NCBI GenBank assembly: GCA_019308645.1
Contig: JAFDHR010000008.1
Coordinates: forward strand, 1 to 26,077
DNA: 26,077 nucleotides
Source: Deltaproteobacteria bacterium
GTDB lineage: Bacteria > Desulfobacterota > DSM-4660 > Desulfatiglandales > B25-G16
Reading direction: 5' to 3'
Part shown: positions 22,474 through 26,077 of the stretch, in pieces
Layout: each line of letters starts with the position of its first letter
How positions within the stretch are numbered: position 1 is the stretch's first letter
The notes under the pieces: generated by a model
What the model was told of the DNA's origin: nothing
Databases searched by the model: none
Seen by the model: the letters and a program-made list of their open reading frames with translations, nothing else
Program-made: the position numbers and the translations under genes

Positions 22474-22568
22474 TCATAGATATCCTTTACTGAATTAAAC
22501 ATATTATTTTATTTCAAAATATTTTTAGAGGTCAAGAGTTAATATGGGGATATATAAGGATTGTAAAC

Positions 22569-23180
22569 TTATCTGCCTTCTAACCAAATCAAAACCTTCT
22601 TTAAGTCATCCTTTAATTTTCTCATGGCTTGACCTCTATGGCTTATCTTGTTTTTCTCTTCAACTGATAATTGGGCAAATGTTTTCCCAAGGGCAGAATA
22701 ATAAAAAAAGGGATCATAACCAAAACCATTTGTCCCTGCAGGCTTATGTAAGATTATCCCAGAACATCTTCCAGTATAAGTTAAAACCTGACCAGTTGGT
22801 TTGGATATAGCAATAGAACATACAAAGATAGCATTTCTATTCTCTTTCTCTTCCATTTCCTCAAGAAGTTTCCGGTTGTTTTGATCATTAGTAGCTGATT
22901 TTCCGGCATAGCGTGCTGAAAAGATGCCTGGCGCCCCATTTAATGCCTCTACTGTAAGCCCCGAATCATCGGCAATGGCAGGAAGGTCAAGTGCTTTTGA
23001 TACAAATTTTGCCTTATTTATTGCAATTTCTTCAAATGTGTTTCCTTCTTCCTCAAATTCAGGAATTTTTTGAAAGTTAGAAACACCTTTAATCTCTACA
23101 GGAAGATCCTTAAACAGTAGTTCAAATTCCCTCTTTTTACCTTTGTTACGGGTTGCCAAAACTAAAACTATTTTTTTCAT
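22569..23180 (-). CDS. rdgB: XTP/dITP pyrophosphatase (HAM1 family)
   Basis: Removes deaminated purine triphosphates (dITP, XTP) from the nucleotide pool. 203 residues. ATRNKGKKREFELLF (substrate and phosphate site), FEEIAINKAKF, AIADDSGLTVEALNGAPGIF with catalytic Asp72, SARYAG, GTNGFGYDPFFY, and KNKISHRGQAMRKL are all in place. Start ATG 23180 follows GAGG by about 9 nt. Divergent from the phosphatase gene at 23380. Confidence 0.96.
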   Translation of the reverse strand: MKKIVLVLATRNKGKKREFELLFKDLPVEIKGVSNFQKIPEFEEEGNTFEEIAINKAKFVSKALDLPAIADDSGLTVEALNGAPGIFSARYAGKSATNDQNNRKLLEEMEEKENRNAIFVCSIAISKPTGQVLTYTGRCSGIILHKPAGTNGFGYDPFFYYSALGKTFAQLSVEEKNKISHRGQAMRKLKDDLKKVLIWLEGR

Positions 23181-23379
23181 ACAACGTTACCTCTTTAATG
23201 TATGGATCTGAAATTTCAAACTCGAAACCCCAAACTTAATACTCCTTTCTGCTTACCCGTTGAAGCTATTTCATTCCTCCAGTTTCAACAAAATATCTTA
23301 CTTGATTATTTATTAAAAGCCTTTTATATATAATAGCTCAAAAATTTGTAAAATTCCTTTATCTTCTACAAGGTTTTGT

Positions 23380-24030
23380 ATGGGTGAAAAAAAGATATTT
23401 GTTATTGGGGATATTCATGGCTGTTTGGAGATGCTCAAAAGACTTATTGATAAAATAGAGTGGAACCCTGCGAATGATCGACTCATTTTTATCGGAGACT
23501 ATATCGACAGGGGGGAAAATTCTAAGGGTGTTATCGATTATATTTTAAAATTAAAAGAGAATACTTCCTTAATTCAATGTCTTATTGGAAACCATGAGCA
23601 GATGTTTCTTGATTATTTATCAGGCGTTGATCCCCAGAGCTCCATGTTAAATGGAGGCCTTTCTACACTTAGAAGTTATGAGGAAGTAAGACAAAGTCAG
23701 GATGACCCTCTTATTCCACCTTCTCATCTTGATTTTTTTTCTTCACTTTTAACCATGATAGAGCTCGAGCATTACTATATTGTCCATGCTGGTTTTCGCC
23801 CCAATATAGGGATTGAGGATCAAAGCTTAAATGATATGGTTTGGATTAGAGAGGAATTTATCTATTCGGGTTATGATTTTGGTAAGGTAGTTATATTTGG
23901 ACATACCCCATTTAACAGCCCTTTGATCATGAAAAACAAGATAGGTATAGATACTGGAGCAGTTTTTGGAAATTATTTAACCTGCCTGGAACTTCCAGAA
24001 GAAAAATTTCATTCGGTTAGACCCAAATAA
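23380..24030 (+). CDS. PPP-family metallophosphatase (Ser/Thr phosphatase or ApaH-like)
   Basis: 216 residues with the three PPP signatures GDIHG (10-14), GDYIDRG (39-45) and GNHEQ (70-74), then HAGFRPN and FGHTPF with the further metal-binding His residues. The dinuclear metal site is complete. Members dephosphorylate phosphoproteins or cleave dinucleoside tetraphosphates; the short C-terminus fits bacterial PrpA/PrpB-like phosphatases. It could oppose the kinase at 1999, but they are 20 kb apart and nothing links them. AAGG lies before ATG 23380. Confidence 0.92.
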   Translation: MGEKKIFVIGDIHGCLEMLKRLIDKIEWNPANDRLIFIGDYIDRGENSKGVIDYILKLKENTSLIQCLIGNHEQMFLDYLSGVDPQSSMLNGGLSTLRSYEEVRQSQDDPLIPPSHLDFFSSLLTMIELEHYYIVHAGFRPNIGIEDQSLNDMVWIREEFIYSGYDFGKVVIFGHTPFNSPLIMKNKIGIDTGAVFGNYLTCLELPEEKFHSVRPK

Positions 24031-24405
24031 TACAATTTTCTAATCTAAAGATGTAAATTCTTGGTTTTCTTTTAGGGTGTAGACAAGATGCCACTTTTTC
24101 ATCAGCACTCTTAGGAAGGAATAATCAGGCAATTATTATAAGTGAGCATTTTATCTTTTACCCTCAAATTGAGAATCAAAACAAAAAAAGCACAACTTGA
24201 TTACCCAATTCCTTTTCAAGTTCTGCCTTCACTTTCTCAACACCTTTAAAAGGTCAGAGACCGTAAGACATACCAAATCCCTATTTATTACATCTTGGAA
24301 AACCACGTCTTCTGGGCGTGGATTCTTTACTTATTCTTGTTTATCACCAAGGTTCTTTTTTGAATATTATGCATTAATATTGCCTCTTAAGTTCACAATA
24401 TAACC
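24031..24405. other. Spacer between the phosphatase and feoB ends
   Basis: Convergent spacer of 375 bp. It holds the hairpin at 24303-24321. On the minus strand a short frame (about 24175-24250) reads KGVEKVKAELEKELGNQVVL; it has no start and may be a gene scrap downstream of feoB. Nothing else is supported. Confidence 0.4.
24303..24321 (-). terminator. Hairpin downstream of feoB, terminator or IS200/IS605-end remnant
   Basis: CCACGTC (24303-24309) pairs with GGCGTGG (24315-24321), one G-T wobble, 5-nt loop. Read on the minus strand it is followed by TTTT, about 85 nt after the feoB stop, fitting a weak intrinsic terminator. The sequence also resembles the subterminal hairpins of IS200/IS605 elements, and no transposase is next to it. 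Confidence 0.45.
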
Positions 24406-26077
24406 TTAACCAAGCCCCAGTAGCATCCCTCCTTGATACACTATAAAAGAGGCTACCCAGGCCAGAACGGTTGTATAAAGAACCATGAACCCTGTCCATT
24501 TCCAAGATCCAGCTTCTTTATAAAACACAACCGTTGCCACAAAACAGGGAATATAGAGCAGGCAAAAGATCATGAACGAGATAGCCTTAAGCGGTGTCCA
24601 TAAGGGATCATCCTGAATTGCCTCTCTTAAGGGCGCTGTCTCTTCTGGATCTGTTTCGCCCATGCTATAGAGAGTTCCATAGGTCGCTACTACTACTTCC
24701 TTGGCTGCAAATCCGGCAAGCAGTGCAATGCTGCTTCTCCAGTCAAATCCCAGGGGCTTAAAGAATGGAGCTATGGCATGCCCCACTCTGCCTGCGTAAC
24801 TTTTTTCCATCTGCTCGGCTGCCATGGCATTTTCTATTGCAGCCAGCTGCTCGTCCTTTGCAGAGTTTAAAGCGCTATATTGAGTATACAGCCGGGCTTT
24901 TTCAGGATACCTTTCCCGCAACTCTCCAAAGGAGATCTCTCTCTTTTTCTCCAGGCCTGTATATTCCTCACTGCCCTCCTCTAATTCCTGTAGAGCAGCT
25001 GAAAACTTGAAATCCACTTCCATAAATTTTGCAAATACCCCGTTTTCTTTGATATTATTAATCTCAGACCCGAAACCCGCAGCAACGGGTGCAATCTGCT
25101 GGGCATAGGACTCCTCAATCTGGGATGTCATGGCCTCATAGTCTCTGGAATATTTAGGCTCTTGGGGAAAGCTAAAACCAAGCCAGATAATGACCGCTAC
25201 GGCCACGATAATGGTTCCCGCTTTCCTGAGATAAATCCAGCCCTTTTCCCACATGTGGATTAATATACCTTTAATAGTGGGGACACGATAGGGAGGCAAC
25301 TCCATAACAAAGGGAGCGGCTTCCCCCGGAAGCAGAAAAATCCTGAACAACTTGGCCATAATGACTGCAATGGCGATTCCAATAAGGTAGAACAGGAAGA
25401 AGATCGTTGCACCTGATTTTAAAAAAAAGGCACCTATAAAAAGGGCATAGATAGGAATTTTTGCTCCGCAAATGATAAATCCGTTGACCAGCATAGTGAT
25501 GAGCCTGTCTTTCTTGCTCTCAAGGGTTCTCGAGGCCATATATGCCGGCACCGTGCATCCCATGCCGATCAGGAGCGGTAGAAATGATTTTCCATGCAGC
25601 CCAAAGGCATGCATAATTTTGTCCATAACAAAGGCACCTCGGGCCATATATCCGCTGTCTTCAAGGATTGCGATACCAAGGAACAAAAACAGTACCAAGG
25701 GGAAGAATCCAAGGACACCTCCTACACCGCCAATAATCCCATCTACAATAAAAGACTGGAATATACCCTCTGGGATTACCGAGGTCGCTGCACCGCCCAA
25801 CCATTCAAAAAAGCCTTCAAACCATCCTACCATGAACTCTGAGCCCGAAAATGTAAATTTGAGAAGCGCGTACATGAAGAGCAAAAAGATGGGCAGGCCC
25901 AAGATCCTGTTGGTGATAACTTTGTCGATTTTGTCTGAAATCGATAATCTCTCCAATTCAGGTCTTTGCACCGTTTCTGCTATAAGGCCAGCTATAAATC
26001 CATACCGCTGATCAGCAATGAGGGTCTCGGCATCCTCTCCAATGTGATATTGAATATAATCCCGGCTTTTGTTTACT
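24406..26077 (-). CDS. feoB: Ferrous iron transport protein B, C-terminal membrane part
   Basis: The frame is open to the window edge (upstream of the apparent Met it reads YHIGEDAETLIADQRYGFIA), so the N-terminal G domain lies outside. Within view: the transporter core with GVGGVLGFFPLVLFLFLGIA, the first gate (GMGCTVPAYMASRTLESKKD, then NGFIICGAKIPIYALFIGAF), the second gate FAAKEVVVATYGTLYSMG, and a conserved Cys in CLLYIPCFVATVVFYKEAG. About 120 mostly charged residues are inserted (around YSRDYEAMTSQIEESYAQQI to AAEQMEKSYAGRVGHAI); such an insert is known in FeoB of several anaerobes and should face the periplasm. It imports Fe(II), fitting the many iron-sulfur proteins here. No FeoA is seen downstream. 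Confidence 0.95.
   Translation of the reverse strand, partial: VNKSRDYIQYHIGEDAETLIADQRYGFIAGLIAETVQRPELERLSISDKIDKVITNRILGLPIFLLFMYALLKFTFSGSEFMVGWFEGFFEWLGGAATSVIPEGIFQSFIVDGIIGGVGGVLGFFPLVLFLFLGIAILEDSGYMARGAFVMDKIMHAFGLHGKSFLPLLIGMGCTVPAYMASRTLESKKDRLITMLVNGFIICGAKIPIYALFIGAFFLKSGATIFFLFYLIGIAIAVIMAKLFRIFLLPGEAAPFVMELPPYRVPTIKGILIHMWEKGWIYLRKAGTIIVAVAVIIWLGFSFPQEPKYSRDYEAMTSQIEESYAQQIAPVAAGFGSEINNIKENGVFAKFMEVDFKFSAALQELEEGSEEYTGLEKKREISFGELRERYPEKARLYTQYSALNSAKDEQLAAIENAMAAEQMEKSYAGRVGHAIAPFFKPLGFDWRSSIALLAGFAAKEVVVATYGTLYSMGETDPEETAPLREAIQDDPLWTPLKAISFMIFCLLYIPCFVATVVFYKEAGSWKWTGFMVLYTTVLAWVASFIVYQGGMLLGLG

Noticed and set aside
25472..26011. 179-codon plus-strand ORF
   Set aside because: Antisense shadow of feoB with no recognisable domain.
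1..26077. CRISPR array, rRNA genes, prophage
   Set aside because: No regularly spaced repeats with unique spacers, no rRNA-like sequence and no phage structural genes were seen.

Overview
The window looks like chromosomal DNA from an AT-rich anaerobic bacterium. Supporting signs are a selenocysteine tRNA, many iron-sulfur proteins (a three-gene NADH diaphorase module and a two-cluster 4Fe-4S protein), a FeoB ferrous-iron transporter, a GAF-domain PilB/GspE ATPase, and a surface protein with choice-of-anchor-U and CFI-box ends. Desulfobacterota or a related anaerobic lineage would fit, but the sequence alone does not fix the taxon.

Layout. 1-1382: 3' part of a repeat-containing surface protein, closed by a strong hairpin. 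1.4-5.0 kb: gene-poor, debris-rich ground with a Ser/Thr kinase that carries a C-terminal zinc ribbon, an unidentified decayed frame, a chimeric pseudogene (REP-type transposase scraps joined to the tail of a DUF4143 ATPase) abutting the 3' end of tRNA-Sec, and a cluster of REP-like palindromes. 5.07-5.81 kb: gpmA. 5.9-9.8 kb: a decayed defence patch. It contains an N-terminal scrap of a 4Fe-4S protein, the N-terminal third of a DNA methyltransferase, an intact PD-(D/E)XK nuclease with a reader-like N-terminus, a 52-residue very acidic protein, an internally deleted ThaI-like restriction enzyme, and a RelE-type toxin-antitoxin operon with a clear promoter and operator. It is followed by the full-length 4Fe-4S paralogue, which has an in-frame TAG at codon 12. 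9.8-11.6 kb: a SAM methyltransferase and a permease split into two half-size genes.

11.6-26.1 kb is mostly housekeeping: maf-tatD (minus), divergent pilB (plus), then a long minus-strand series of argC, a YchF-like protein with a damaged P-loop, a TtcA-like PP-loop ATPase, yggS, a hoxU-like gene, nuoF, nuoE and rdgB. A PPP-family phosphatase follows on the plus strand, and a 5'-truncated feoB (minus) runs off the end.

How they work together. The NuoE/NuoF/HoxU-like trio forms a complete NADH-oxidising electron-input module with no catalytic partner in view. The defence patch reads as a methylase/ThaI-type restriction pair broken by deletion and by arrival of a second nuclease. The most interesting points are that nuclease with its divergent acidic neighbour, the amber codon in the 4Fe-4S gene next to a paralogue that shows the ancestral glutamine, the P-loop loss in the YchF-like protein, and the chimeric pseudogene at selC.
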